From Chitinophagaceae bacterium (GTDB lineage: Bacteria > Bacteroidota > Bacteroidia > Chitinophagales > Chitinophagaceae), in NCBI GenBank assembly GCA_016719015.1, contig JADKAZ010000005.1:163120-227119 (forward strand): a stretch of DNA of 64,000 bases, given 5' to 3'. Positions within the stretch are counted from its first letter, which is position 1; each line of letters opens with the position of its first letter. Both the position numbers and the translations under genes were made by a program. Below, piece after piece: positions 27,212-35,908 of the stretch. The notes beneath the pieces are model-generated. The model was not told the DNA's origin and ran no database searches. It saw nothing but the letters and a program-made list of their open reading frames with translations.

Positions 27212-28189
27212 TTAGGCAGTTATACCGAAAAACAACAACAAACCCTTGTAAACCAGCAAAAGAGGTGCAACTTCAAAGGCTAAGAGATACAAAAAGAAGT
27301 GAAAGGGATTGACTTTGACTTGGTTACGGATTACAGAGTAGGTCAAAATAAAACGGTAAAGAAATAATCCTAGTACCAGGCACCAGGATAAAGTGAGACC
27401 GACTGAGTAAAGATTACCAACACCAAAAGCTATTATTACCAGAAAGGGTAATATTAAAATCCCAATCATTTTATTTATAACGAAAACGATAAAAATATAA
27501 GAGTCGGCGGCATCACTCATGTTGAACAACCACCCAGACGCCTTTAATCCTATAAACTTGACAAAATAGGCAGCAGATAAGCCAAAGCAGCAATATAAAA
27601 ATAGCTGCCAGAAGTTATTAACCGGATCCAGTTTAAAATGCTGGAGTAAGAAAGTTATATAAAGTCCTCCACTAATAACAAAAAATCCATTCAATAATAA
27701 AGAGGGCAAAGGTGTCTGCATCAACTGTTCCCGTATCTGCCGTTGCTTTAAAGTTGTGCGGAAAAAGAGACGAAAGAGGTCATTGAAATATTTAAAAAAT
27801 GCGCTGCGTAAAATAGCAAAAACAAGCAGAAGAAATACAAGCAGGTAAAAAAGCCACTCTTTCCCTACAAATTTTTTCAAATCAGCATGTGGCAATACCC
27901 GGGATATTGAGCTAAAATTAAAGTAAGGGTGGTGCTGCATTACTTGCCAACTAAATCCGGGTGAGGAATATAAAGTTCCGGGCTTCACCTTCCAACCGGA
28001 ATCTGTTCGGGGCCGTACTGAAAAAGAATCAATTGCTGGAGTTATTACAAGAGTATCCTGTTGAACAACTGTGTCCAATATCCGGATTGAATCATTACCT
28101 GAAATAGTTGTTGTGTCAACGGCAGACTGGGCAACAACAATTCCAGCTAGCAGGAGCTGAAAGAAAAACAGAAGGAAAAACCGGTTCAA
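27212..28189 (-). CDS. DUF4271 integral membrane protein
   Basis: A 325-residue membrane protein of unknown function found beside hemD in Bacteroidota. It begins with a signal peptide (about 1-20, GIVVAQS), has a Ser/Thr/Asp-rich periplasmic segment (20-100), then seven or so membrane helices from about residue 105 (WLFYLLVFLLLVFAILRSAFFKYFNDLFRLFF onwards). The start codon is TTG; no ATG fits the signal peptide. A likely -7 element lies 18 bases upstream, behind the terminator of the previous gene. Confidence 0.87.
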   Translation of the reverse strand: MNRFFLLFFFQLLLAGIVVAQSAVDTTTISGNDSIRILDTVVQQDTLVITPAIDSFSVRPRTDSGWKVKPGTLYSSPGFSWQVMQHHPYFNFSSISRVLPHADLKKFVGKEWLFYLLVFLLLVFAILRSAFFKYFNDLFRLFFRTTLKQRQIREQLMQTPLPSLLLNGFFVISGGLYITFLLQHFKLDPVNNFWQLFLYCCFGLSAAYFVKFIGLKASGWLFNMSDAADSYIFIVFVINKMIGILILPFLVIIAFGVGNLYSVGLTLSWCLVLGLFLYRFILTYSVIRNQVKVNPFHFFLYLLAFEVAPLLLVYKGLLLFFGITA

Positions 28190-28206
28190 TAGAAAACTTT
28201 GTGTAG

Positions 28207-28214
28207 CAAAAGTA
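28207..28214 (-). promoter_or_regulatory. Putative -7 element (TACTTTTG) for the DUF4271-hemD pair
   Basis: Exact TAnnTTTG match on the minus strand, placed between the preceding terminator and the TTG start at 28189. No good TTG -33 element was found. Confidence 0.35.
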
Positions 28215-28259
28215 TTGAAGTGATACTTCCTGTAGAGGTATTTTTAAAAAAATAAAAAG

Positions 28260-28278
28260 GCCGGGTTGTTGGCCCGGC
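28260..28278 (-). terminator. Terminator after the duplicated-domain lipoprotein
   Basis: GCCGGG-N7-CCCGGC hairpin followed on the minus strand by CTTTTTATTTTTTT, 29 bases after the stop of the lipoprotein gene. Confidence 0.82.
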
Positions 28279-28306
28279 ACAATCACAAACTTCTGATTCT
28301 TTTCAT

Positions 28307-29098
28307 TTAATTATAAGTAAACGATTTTACTGTTTGCATAGCCTCGTCCAATACCTCAAAATTCAGCGTTACATTCTGAAACAAATCTTTCTTAAGCTGA
28401 CTGGCAAAATTATCAATCTCCTGCATTCCTTCAGGAGTATTGAAACTATTTTTTATAGGAAACCTTATGCGGACATCTCCATTATCTGACTGATTTACGA
28501 TAATATCAACGGACCCGTCGGCTAAGAAAAATTTCTTGTCTTTGAGATAATCCATTAAGACATTAATGTCTTCTGTCTTAATATTATCCGAATAATACAA
28601 GGTATTATTGTTCCAATCCGTCTTTTGCATATCCTTGATTTCAGCAATAGTGTTTGCCGACTCAAGAACTTTGGGGTTAAAGGCAATTGTTTTTTTGTCC
28701 GCAAACTTATCGTCTGTATAAATAACATCCACAGGTTCATTTTTAAATACCTCCTTACTCATTAAGGCCCCAATTATTTCAAAAGATGCATCTGCGTTTT
28801 TAACGGTTGCTAATTTTTTATCGTTAACTACAAATCTCGCTTCAATAGTTTTATCCTTTTTGGATATCTGAACAGAAGTTCGGTTCCCGTCTTTGGAAAA
28901 ATAGCCCTGCTTTTCCAGGAATTCACCAACAGCTTTTGCATCGGCTTCAGTAACTCCATCTCCTTTATAATATACTTCTCCGGTATTGGTTGAAAAAGTA
29001 ACTTTTTCCCCATAATTACCCGAACAGGACATAAGAGAGAATAAACTGATGGCTACTACCGCCAGTTGCCAGCGAAAAATAAAAGGTTTTGATTGCAT
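28307..29098 (-). CDS. Lipoprotein with two related tandem domains, unknown function
   Basis: A 263-residue predicted lipoprotein (signal helix about 10-23, lipobox LMSC). The mature part looks like an internal duplication. Residues about 40-145 and 165-258 share the pattern: short aromatic strand (GEVYYKGD / NTLYYSDN), helix ending in two aromatics, DG turn, strand with RF, then KEVF-N-PVDVIYTDD / KDLFQNVTLNFEVLDE. No family is recognised. It follows the Omp85-like gene after 31 bases on the same strand, so the two may form a transcription unit. Confidence 0.8.
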   Translation of the reverse strand: MQSKPFIFRWQLAVVAISLFSLMSCSGNYGEKVTFSTNTGEVYYKGDGVTEADAKAVGEFLEKQGYFSKDGNRTSVQISKKDKTIEARFVVNDKKLATVKNADASFEIIGALMSKEVFKNEPVDVIYTDDKFADKKTIAFNPKVLESANTIAEIKDMQKTDWNNNTLYYSDNIKTEDINVLMDYLKDKKFFLADGSVDIIVNQSDNGDVRIRFPIKNSFNTPEGMQEIDNFASQLKKDLFQNVTLNFEVLDEAMQTVKSFTYN

Positions 29099-29128
29099 GG
29101 TTAATGGTTTAGCTATAAATGTAACTGG

Positions 29129-30934
29129 TTAAAAGTAATTAATGAACCCAAAATGAATTTTTGATTGCCGCAAGTTCAATTCTGTATCATTTCTCTTGCC
29201 AACCGCCCAGGCCAAATTAAAAATACCTGCCTTTGTTTCAAAAGCCAGCCCGAGGCCAGTTCCAAAATAAGTGTAGTTTGACCTCACATTAGTGCTACTA
29301 TTTCTTCCCCAACCCCCATCTGCCAATGCATAAAAATATGAATTCTGACCTACCAGGTATCGAAACTCTACAGTAGCAATGGCATACGCTGATAAATACT
29401 GGCTCTCTTCATCAAAACCACGAAGTAGTTTATAGCCTCCCAATTGAAACAATTCGTTCCGGAAAATATTTCCACTCTGAAACATGCCTGCATTAATAGC
29501 TGTTTTCACCGTACTCCTTTTATTCCCAAGCGGAAAATACTTTGCCGCCGTTAGCTTAACCCTGAATTGGTAGGTTTTTAATTTCACGGTGTCATACAAG
29601 CTTTCAAAATCGAAAGTGGGATCATTCGGGTCTTTCAAATCAACCACTTCATTATTCTTCTTTATTTTTTTTGTTCCGATTGATGTTATAATACGCAGTT
29701 CATTTCCTTTTTGAGGGTTGAGCCGATAATCAGTATTGTTGAAATCATAATCCACTCCAAGATTGACTGAATTTACATCCGCCACATCGGGCAATCTTCT
29801 GTTTTGAATAACCAATGGCGCATTCACACCACCCTGGTTCATTATAGTCTGAATTTTTTGTATAAAAACTTTACCCGACTGATTATTATTTAAAATGTAC
29901 TGTGCGCCAAGTTGAAGATTGATGTTTACAAAACTGCTATCCTTCCGAAATATATCAAAGTAAAAATCCAAACCCAGTGGAGATTTAAACAGATAGGGCT
30001 GCTGATAAATTAAGTTAAGCCTTTGCGACTCTACCTGCAACGCCTGGAAATTCAGCCCGATTGTTTCACCTGAGCCTAATGCGTTTTTTAGATTAAGGTT
30101 TCCTTCCCCGGTTATTAATAGTTTTTTTGAAGCCAGTTGATTGTTGTTTGGTAAAAACCCAATTAATAAATTTATCTGGCTGCTTTTCTTTTGTTTCAGG
30201 TACATATTCAACACCGATCCGGTACCAAGCATCGTAATATCTGCCGGTTTTTCTTCTTCCACATACGCCAATTCCCGTATTTTTTTATTTATACGAAGTA
30301 ATTTTTCTTTGCTATAAATACTGCCGTTGGGAATGTCCAGGTAACGCTGCAAATAACTGTTAGAAATTTTCGCATTTCCATATACACGAATACTATCAAT
30401 TTTATATGCCGGGCCTTTATTAATTTTCAACAGGGCAGTCACTTTATCTTTTTCTAACTGTAAGCTGTCAAGATAAACCCGGGCAAACGGATAACCGCTA
30501 TTTTCCAAATAATTTAAAAAGGTTTCTTGCCAGGTCTTTACCTGTGCAAAGTCAATGGGTTTATTAGTAAACATTTTTTCCCGCCACCCTACAGCGTCTA
30601 AAATGGATGATTCTATATTATTTGCATTTAATTGTGCCCAGCGATATAATTCGCCCAAAAACAAAACAATGCGGGCCGAAGAGGAGTCGTAACTAATGCT
30701 GTCAACCGAAGCCGTAACATAACCTTTTGTTTGAAGTAGCCCGGATAGTTTATTAATATAATCTGTACAGGCCGCCCGGGAAACAAAAACTGTTTGTATC
30801 CCCGTTCCCGCAACAATAGTTGCAGAATCCTTATCTACACCTATTACATGAAGATTGTATTTATTTTGTGCAGGTACATAAATACTCAGCAACAAGAAAG
30901 TAAGAACCGATATTTGCAGTCTGAATTTTCTCAT
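29129..30934 (-). CDS. Omp85/TamA-like outer membrane protein with POTRA domain
   Basis: A protein of about 601 residues from the ATG at 30934, chosen because the signal peptide (MRKFRLQISVLTFLLLSIYVPAQ region) starts there; the frame extends to 30958. The middle carries a POTRA-like unit (INKGPAYKIDSIRVYGNAKISNSYLQRYL, then LRINKKIRELAYV). The C-terminal half is a beta-barrel of the bacterial surface antigen type with LLRGFDEESQYLSAYAIATVEFRYL and a final FGFINYF. A role in inserting or moving outer-membrane components is inferred. It diverges from hemW. Confidence 0.86.
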   Translation of the reverse strand: MRKFRLQISVLTFLLLSIYVPAQNKYNLHVIGVDKDSATIVAGTGIQTVFVSRAACTDYINKLSGLLQTKGYVTASVDSISYDSSSARIVLFLGELYRWAQLNANNIESSILDAVGWREKMFTNKPIDFAQVKTWQETFLNYLENSGYPFARVYLDSLQLEKDKVTALLKINKGPAYKIDSIRVYGNAKISNSYLQRYLDIPNGSIYSKEKLLRINKKIRELAYVEEEKPADITMLGTGSVLNMYLKQKKSSQINLLIGFLPNNNQLASKKLLITGEGNLNLKNALGSGETIGLNFQALQVESQRLNLIYQQPYLFKSPLGLDFYFDIFRKDSSFVNINLQLGAQYILNNNQSGKVFIQKIQTIMNQGGVNAPLVIQNRRLPDVADVNSVNLGVDYDFNNTDYRLNPQKGNELRIITSIGTKKIKKNNEVVDLKDPNDPTFDFESLYDTVKLKTYQFRVKLTAAKYFPLGNKRSTVKTAINAGMFQSGNIFRNELFQLGGYKLLRGFDEESQYLSAYAIATVEFRYLVGQNSYFYALADGGWGRNSSTNVRSNYTYFGTGLGLAFETKAGIFNLAWAVGKRNDTELNLRQSKIHFGFINYF

Positions 30935-30987
30935 GTGGCTTTTCGCCGGGATATTCATGCTAAATTATTCATTAAATAGCAAACAAG

Positions 30988-32085
30988 TTGGCAGGCATTT
31001 ATATTCATATCCCTTTTTGCAAACAGGCCTGTCACTACTGCAATTTTCATTTTACTACTTCTTTACATTACAAAAACGATTTTATTGCTGCTTTATTGAA
31101 AGAAATAGTACTACAAAAAGACTATCTCGGAAATGAAACAGTAGACACTATTTATTTTGGCGGCGGCACACCGAGTCTATGTACGAAACAAGAGCTTAAA
31201 AGTATTGCTGAGACTATCAAATCTTTATTCATCGTCGTTAACGATGCTGAAATAACCCTGGAAGCGAATCCGGACGATATTAATGAGCAAATATTACTTG
31301 CATGGAAGGGCGCAGGCATTAACCGCCTTAGTATAGGCATCCAAAGTTTTTTTGAAGAAGATTTACTATGGATGAACCGGGCACATACCAACCGGCAGGC
31401 AACTGATTCTTTACAACTGGCTAAAAAGTATTTTGATAATATTACCATTGACCTGATCTATGGAACACCGCAATTAACAAATGAAAAGTGGAAACAGAAT
31501 GTGGAGACAGCTCTCTCCTTAAATATTCCCCACCTTTCTTGTTACGCCTTAACGGTTGAAGCCAAAACACCGTTGGAAAAATTGATCAGACAACAAAAAA
31601 GTCTCGATATTAATCCTGATAAACAATCAGAACAATTTTTACTGTTAATGCAATGGTTGGAAGAAGCCGGATACGACCATTACGAGATATCAAATTTTGC
31701 CAAACCCGGCTGGAGAAGTCGTCATAACTCATCTTACTGGCAGGGGAAAAAATATCTTGGCCTTGGTCCATCAGCACATTCCTTCAATGGTGAATCAAGG
31801 CAATGGAATATTTCTAATAACAATATTTACATCGGATCAATTAATCAGGGAAGCATTCCGTTTGAAAAAGAGATACTGACAGGAACACAAAAGCTTAATG
31901 AATACATCATGACCTCCCTACGAACAAAAGAAGGACTGAGTCTTGCTATTGCAGGAAATGAACTGCTTGAAAAAAGCCAGCGTTTCATTACTGCCGGATT
32001 AATGAGGTTGGAAAACAACTCACTGGTACTGACAAGAGAAGGAAAATTATTAGCTGATGGAATAGCGTCGGATCTCTTCTTTTAA
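30988..32085 (+). CDS. hemW: Radical SAM heme chaperone HemW
   Basis: Radical SAM protein that binds and transfers heme; formerly called oxygen-independent coproporphyrinogen oxidase-like. The 365-residue protein has the cluster cysteines C11-x3-C15-x2-C18 in PFCKQACHYCNF, GGGTPSLC, TLEANPDDIN and GIQSF. It lacks the longer N-terminal region of true HemN. The start codon is TTG, fixed by family N-terminus (MAGIYIHIPFC). The stop overlaps the convergent small membrane gene by four bases. Confidence 0.94.
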   Translation: MAGIYIHIPFCKQACHYCNFHFTTSLHYKNDFIAALLKEIVLQKDYLGNETVDTIYFGGGTPSLCTKQELKSIAETIKSLFIVVNDAEITLEANPDDINEQILLAWKGAGINRLSIGIQSFFEEDLLWMNRAHTNRQATDSLQLAKKYFDNITIDLIYGTPQLTNEKWKQNVETALSLNIPHLSCYALTVEAKTPLEKLIRQQKSLDINPDKQSEQFLLLMQWLEEAGYDHYEISNFAKPGWRSRHNSSYWQGKKYLGLGPSAHSFNGESRQWNISNNNIYIGSINQGSIPFEKEILTGTQKLNEYIMTSLRTKEGLSLAIAGNELLEKSQRFITAGLMRLENNSLVLTREGKLLADGIASDLFF

Positions 32086-32288
32086 CCTTTCCTCAACCAG
32101 GTTACAATAATATTTAGTACACATCCAAGTGCCACCAATGAGGTAAGAATAAAATAGAACCATTTAATAGGATGAGGCTTAGTGCTTCCCTCTTTTCTGC
32201 TTTCCTGCCATTTATTAAATTCAAGCACATTTAATACAATAAGAATAACTGCGGCAATTAAAAATAATACCTGGAAAAACTGTATCAT
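32082..32288 (-). CDS. Small membrane protein, two helices
   Basis: A 68-residue protein with two membrane helices (about 3-22 and 44-63) joined by a basic loop (KWQESRKEGSTKPHP). No family is recognised. It ends convergent with hemW and lies downstream of gpsA and a 36-codon frame on the same strand, so it may be part of a gpsA transcript. Confidence 0.6.
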   Translation of the reverse strand: MIQFFQVLFLIAAVILIVLNVLEFNKWQESRKEGSTKPHPIKWFYFILTSLVALGCVLNIIVTWLRKG

Positions 32289-32315
32289 GAGGCAACTAAT
32301 TTACTACCCGTGAAG

Positions 32316-32426
32316 TTAAAGTTTTTGATGATAATTTTTCCAGTAATCATACAATTGTTTTCCTGCCAGGCAAAGCACCATTATTAAAATGGCAGCGGGG
32401 ACAAATCCATGGTAAGAGAGTGGCAT
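32316..32426 (-). CDS. Possible 36-residue single-pass membrane peptide
   Basis: ATG to TAA frame of 37 codons coding MPLSYHGFVPAAILIMVLCL followed by a short charged tail (AGKQLYDYWKNYHQKL). It has one clear membrane helix and lies between gpsA and the 68-residue membrane protein on the same strand. No homologue is recalled. Support is only its position and composition. Confidence 0.35.
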   Translation of the reverse strand: MPLSYHGFVPAAILIMVLCLAGKQLYDYWKNYHQKL

Positions 32427-32463
32427 AGGGTTAAGTTTAATTTATCACTTCCTGTTTATGTTC

Positions 32464-33501
32464 TCAGACCAGCACCTGTTCTATGCGTTTAAACCCTTCA
32501 GAAGGTTTAACATCTTCCCAGAGTATATTATATATAGTTTCAGCAATTGGGATAGCTGCTCCCACCGATTTATTAATATGATAAATACATTTTGCAGCAT
32601 TATAGCCTTCTGCAACCATGTTCATTTCGCTTCTTATGCCTTCCACCGACTTCCCTTCACCTATCATTTTACCAAAACCCCGATTACGGCTATGCAGAGA
32701 GTAACAGGTAACCAGGAGATCGCCCAGATAAACGGAAGCTGCATAATTAGGCGTTTTACGATGAGTGATGGGGTCTTCACCGTCATGTTCCCCTACAGTG
32801 ATATGTTCAGCACCAAATCTTTTAAGAAACCCGGCCATTTCATCGGCAGCATTAGCAATATAAACACTGAGAAAATTATCTCCGTATCCAAGACCATGTG
32901 CAATACCAGCTCCCAATGCATAAATATTTTTAAGGACGGCTGCAAACTGAACACCCAGTATATCATGGTTAATGATGGTGCTTATATAATCAGTCGTAAA
33001 ATGAGATGCGATTTCTGACGCCGTGGTTATATCGATACCCGAAAAAGTGAGATAAGATAATTTTTCCTCCGCTACTTCCTCTGCATGACAAGGCCCCAGT
33101 ACTGCAAAATAATCTTCAAGTGGAAAACTAAATTGTGTTTGTAAATAATGATTTAATAAAATATTCTTTTCCGGCAACAGTCCTTTTATGGCGGAAACAA
33201 CCTTCTTTCCTTTAAAATCATTGGATCTCAATATACCCAGACTCTCTTCAACATAGGCTGATGGAACTGCCACCACTAAGACATTTGATTGTGCTACAAC
33301 ATCTTCGATTTTCGGAGACATTGTCAATAAAGAAGTATCAAATTTAGCTGAACGCAGATAGTTTGGATTATTACTATTTTTTTTGATGTAGTCTATAGCA
33401 TCAGTGTTTCTTATCCACCAATTAATGGAATGCTTCCTATCAGTAAGAATTTTCGCTAAGGCGGTTGCCCAACTACCACTGCCTATGATGCCAAATGTCA
33501 T
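32464..33501 (-). CDS. gpsA: Glycerol-3-phosphate dehydrogenase [NAD(P)+]
   Basis: Makes sn-glycerol-3-phosphate from dihydroxyacetone phosphate for phospholipid synthesis. The 345-residue protein has the Rossmann loop GIIGSGSWATALAKIL at the N-terminus, VSAIKGL with the catalytic lysine region, VLGPCHAEEVA, and the C-terminal domain with LKNIYALGAGIAHGLGYGDN and RNRGFG. Length and motif order fit the family. Small membrane-protein frames follow on the same strand. Confidence 0.96.
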   Translation of the reverse strand: MTFGIIGSGSWATALAKILTDRKHSINWWIRNTDAIDYIKKNSNNPNYLRSAKFDTSLLTMSPKIEDVVAQSNVLVVAVPSAYVEESLGILRSNDFKGKKVVSAIKGLLPEKNILLNHYLQTQFSFPLEDYFAVLGPCHAEEVAEEKLSYLTFSGIDITTASEIASHFTTDYISTIINHDILGVQFAAVLKNIYALGAGIAHGLGYGDNFLSVYIANAADEMAGFLKRFGAEHITVGEHDGEDPITHRKTPNYAASVYLGDLLVTCYSLHSRNRGFGKMIGEGKSVEGIRSEMNMVAEGYNAAKCIYHINKSVGAAIPIAETIYNILWEDVKPSEGFKRIEQVLV

Positions 33502-33527
33502 AACTGAACTTTGTTTTTTTTAGCGGT

Positions 33528-33612
33528 GAGTTATGAACTACGAGTTTCGAGATTTAAAGCACTAAGCTTTTTCAACACAATTCAGCAGAGAATGGCTCGT
33601 AGCCCGCAACTC
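33528..33612. repeat. Imperfect 17-bp inverted repeat between gpsA and the adaptor gene
   Basis: The arm GAGTTATGAACTACGAG (33528-33544) is matched in reverse complement at 33596-33612 with four mismatches, enclosing about 51 bases. It resembles dispersed intergenic hairpin elements of Bacteroidota. No T-run follows, so termination is unlikely. Confidence 0.35.
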
Positions 33613-33632
33613 AAAACCCGAAACATATCTCT

Positions 33633-34673
33633 CTAATTTTCGAACAATTTATCCTTTGGCACCACTTTTACCTTCATACCATCTTTAAGATTTTTACTTA
33701 GAGCTGCGTACGGTCCAATCACCACTTCATCACCTTCCATTAATCCTTTTTTAACTTCAATGTAGTTAATATCCTGTATGCCCGACTCCACCACTACTTT
33801 TTTTACTATACCATCCTTTTGCAAAACAAATACAATTTCTTCCAGCTCATTTTCCTTTGCAGGTGGGGAAGCGGCATCTTCATCTTTAATTGCTTTTTCT
33901 TCTATTCGTTTATCCTCCATGCTTTTATCACTGCCTTTTACTCTGGCATTGACAGCTGCTATTGGAACTGCCAGTGTGTTCTCTATTCGCTTTGTTCTTA
34001 TTTCTGCACTGGCATTCATTCCCGGCCGAAAGGGAAATGGTTTGTCCGCAAGATCTTTATAGGACGTTGAATCCAATCTTATCCGCACTTCATAATTCGT
34101 AACATCATTTGAGGAAGACATGATACCGCTGCTTCCTTTAGTACTATTGGCCATCCGGGTTACAACCCCCTTAAACTTTCTGTTATTATAGGCATCTACT
34201 TCCACATCGGCAGAATCTCCAATGTTTATTTTAATAATGTCATTTTCCCCTACATCAACTCTTACTTCCAATACCGACATGTCGGCAACCATCATCATTT
34301 CTGTTCCTACACTGAAACTGTTACCTGTCACACTTTCCCCCTTCTTTACTTTTAATGATAAAACGACTCCATCAATAGGAGCCTCAATAGAGGATCGATT
34401 GTTAATACGGGCTAGTATCTGTCCCTTTTTTACTTTATCGCCTTCGGACACTTTTAGCTCTGTTACCTGGCCGGAAAAATCGGGACTCACTTTAACTTCT
34501 GTTTCCGGATAAATTTTTCCGCTGGTAGAAACCGATTCTATAATAGTCCGTTTAATAGCTTTCTCGGTTGCTACATTTTCAATTTTGGCGCCACCGCCCT
34601 TCCTTCTAAAAACTAAAAAAACCACAACCAGTATGGCAACAATTAATAAAATCCACTTCAATGATTTACTCAT
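33633..34673 (-). CDS. Efflux periplasmic adaptor (membrane fusion) protein
   Basis: Membrane-fusion protein that would link an inner-membrane transporter to an outer-membrane channel. About 346 residues from the ATG at 34673. It has an N-terminal membrane anchor (about 5-22), lipoyl halves (SGKIYPETEVKVSPDFSGQVTEL...GQILARINNRSSIEAPIDGVVLSLKVKKGE) with unusually short hairpin, and the beta-barrel region to the C-terminal KVKVVPKD. Neither an RND nor an ABC/MacB partner is next to it, so it is an orphan here. The PLP enzyme lies upstream and gpsA downstream. Confidence 0.88.
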   Translation of the reverse strand: MSKSLKWILLIVAILVVVFLVFRRKGGGAKIENVATEKAIKRTIIESVSTSGKIYPETEVKVSPDFSGQVTELKVSEGDKVKKGQILARINNRSSIEAPIDGVVLSLKVKKGESVTGNSFSVGTEMMMVADMSVLEVRVDVGENDIIKINIGDSADVEVDAYNNRKFKGVVTRMANSTKGSSGIMSSSNDVTNYEVRIRLDSTSYKDLADKPFPFRPGMNASAEIRTKRIENTLAVPIAAVNARVKGSDKSMEDKRIEEKAIKDEDAASPPAKENELEEIVFVLQKDGIVKKVVVESGIQDINYIEVKKGLMEGDEVVIGPYAALSKNLKDGMKVKVVPKDKLFEN

Positions 34674-34743
34674 ATTAAACAAATGTTTTACTGCTAATTG
34701 GCAACAAAAATAAATGAATTGGCTTCGTTACTCAGCGAAAGTT

Positions 34744-35907
34744 TTATTCAACACTGGCTAAGGCCTGTTCGATATCAGCAATAAGATAGACTGGATCTTC
34801 CAGCCCAATATACATCCTGATATAACGGTGTTCTTTGTTACCTGGATCAAAGTCAGCCGGCTTTATTCCGGCACATTTGGGAATTACAAGGCTTTCATGG
34901 CCTCCCCAACTAACCGCCATCATGATATGCTTCAATGACTCACAAAACTTCACCACCTGTTCTCTTTTATCGGTTTTCAATACAAAAGTGAATAAGCCGC
35001 AGGCCCCTTTCATTTGTTCTTTTGCCAGCTGGTATTGTGGAAAGCTCTCATCCAACGGAAAAAGAATAGACTCCACTTTTGGGTGCTGCTTCATATAAGC
35101 AACCACTTCGGCGGTTGACTTAGTAATTCTTTCAATTCTTGCCGGCAACGTTCTCAAACCCCTGATAAGCAACCACGCATTGAAAGGTTGAATACCACTT
35201 CCGATATTCAGATATTCACTATCGAATATTTTTTTCATCATCTCATGGCTCCCACAGAGTACACCCCCCAACGTATCACTATGCCCACCGATGTACTTGG
35301 TAGCTGTCTGCATCGCCATATCAATTCCCATTTCTATTGGTTTTTGATATAATGGTGTGCAATAACTATTATCAATTAATGTGGTGATACCTTTTGATTT
35401 GGCCAATGCCGCTACTTCTTGTATAGGTTGTATTGCAAAATCCCAGCTATTGGGCGATTCCAGGTAATAAAAAGTAGTATTAGGTGTTGTCGCATTTTCC
35501 CATTTCTCTATGGTAGTTCCGTCAATATAAGTTGCAGTCACGCCAAATCTTGGCAATATCACATCAAACATTCTTTGCACCCAGGTATAAGGAGCTTTGA
35601 CAGACACAATATGATCACCTTGTTTTAAATTAGCAAAAATACCAGCGAAAATAGCGGCAGCTCCATTATTAAAAACCAAACAATCTTCTGCCCCATCCAG
35701 GGCCGCTAATTTTTTACGGAGAATATCAACAGTTGGATTTAATCCGCGGCTGTACAAATAACCGCCCATTTCATCTTCAAAAGCTTTTGAAAGGTCTGCC
35801 ACTTTTTTAAAAGCGAAATTGCTGGTCTGCATGATAGGCGGAGCAACAGCGTTGAAATAATTCTCCCTGTCTTCGCCGAGTTCGTTGATGATTTGAGAAA
35901 TATCCAT
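34744..35907 (-). CDS. Cys/Met metabolism PLP-dependent enzyme (cystathionine gamma-synthase/lyase family)
   Basis: A 387-residue fold-type I PLP enzyme. The N-terminal YLYSRGLNPTVDILRKKLAALDGAEDCLVFNNGAAAI and the lysine site TATKYIGGHSDTLGGVLCG (Lys near residue 199) are diagnostic, followed by LRTLPARIERI. Which reaction it catalyses (gamma-synthase, lyase or sulfhydrylase) cannot be decided. It starts one base after the permease stop, so the two probably act together in sulfur amino acid use. Confidence 0.88.
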   Translation of the reverse strand: MDISQIINELGEDRENYFNAVAPPIMQTSNFAFKKVADLSKAFEDEMGGYLYSRGLNPTVDILRKKLAALDGAEDCLVFNNGAAAIFAGIFANLKQGDHIVSVKAPYTWVQRMFDVILPRFGVTATYIDGTTIEKWENATTPNTTFYYLESPNSWDFAIQPIQEVAALAKSKGITTLIDNSYCTPLYQKPIEMGIDMAMQTATKYIGGHSDTLGGVLCGSHEMMKKIFDSEYLNIGSGIQPFNAWLLIRGLRTLPARIERITKSTAEVVAYMKQHPKVESILFPLDESFPQYQLAKEQMKGACGLFTFVLKTDKREQVVKFCESLKHIMMAVSWGGHESLVIPKCAGIKPADFDPGNKEHRYIRMYIGLEDPVYLIADIEQALASVE

Positions 35908-35908
35908 A

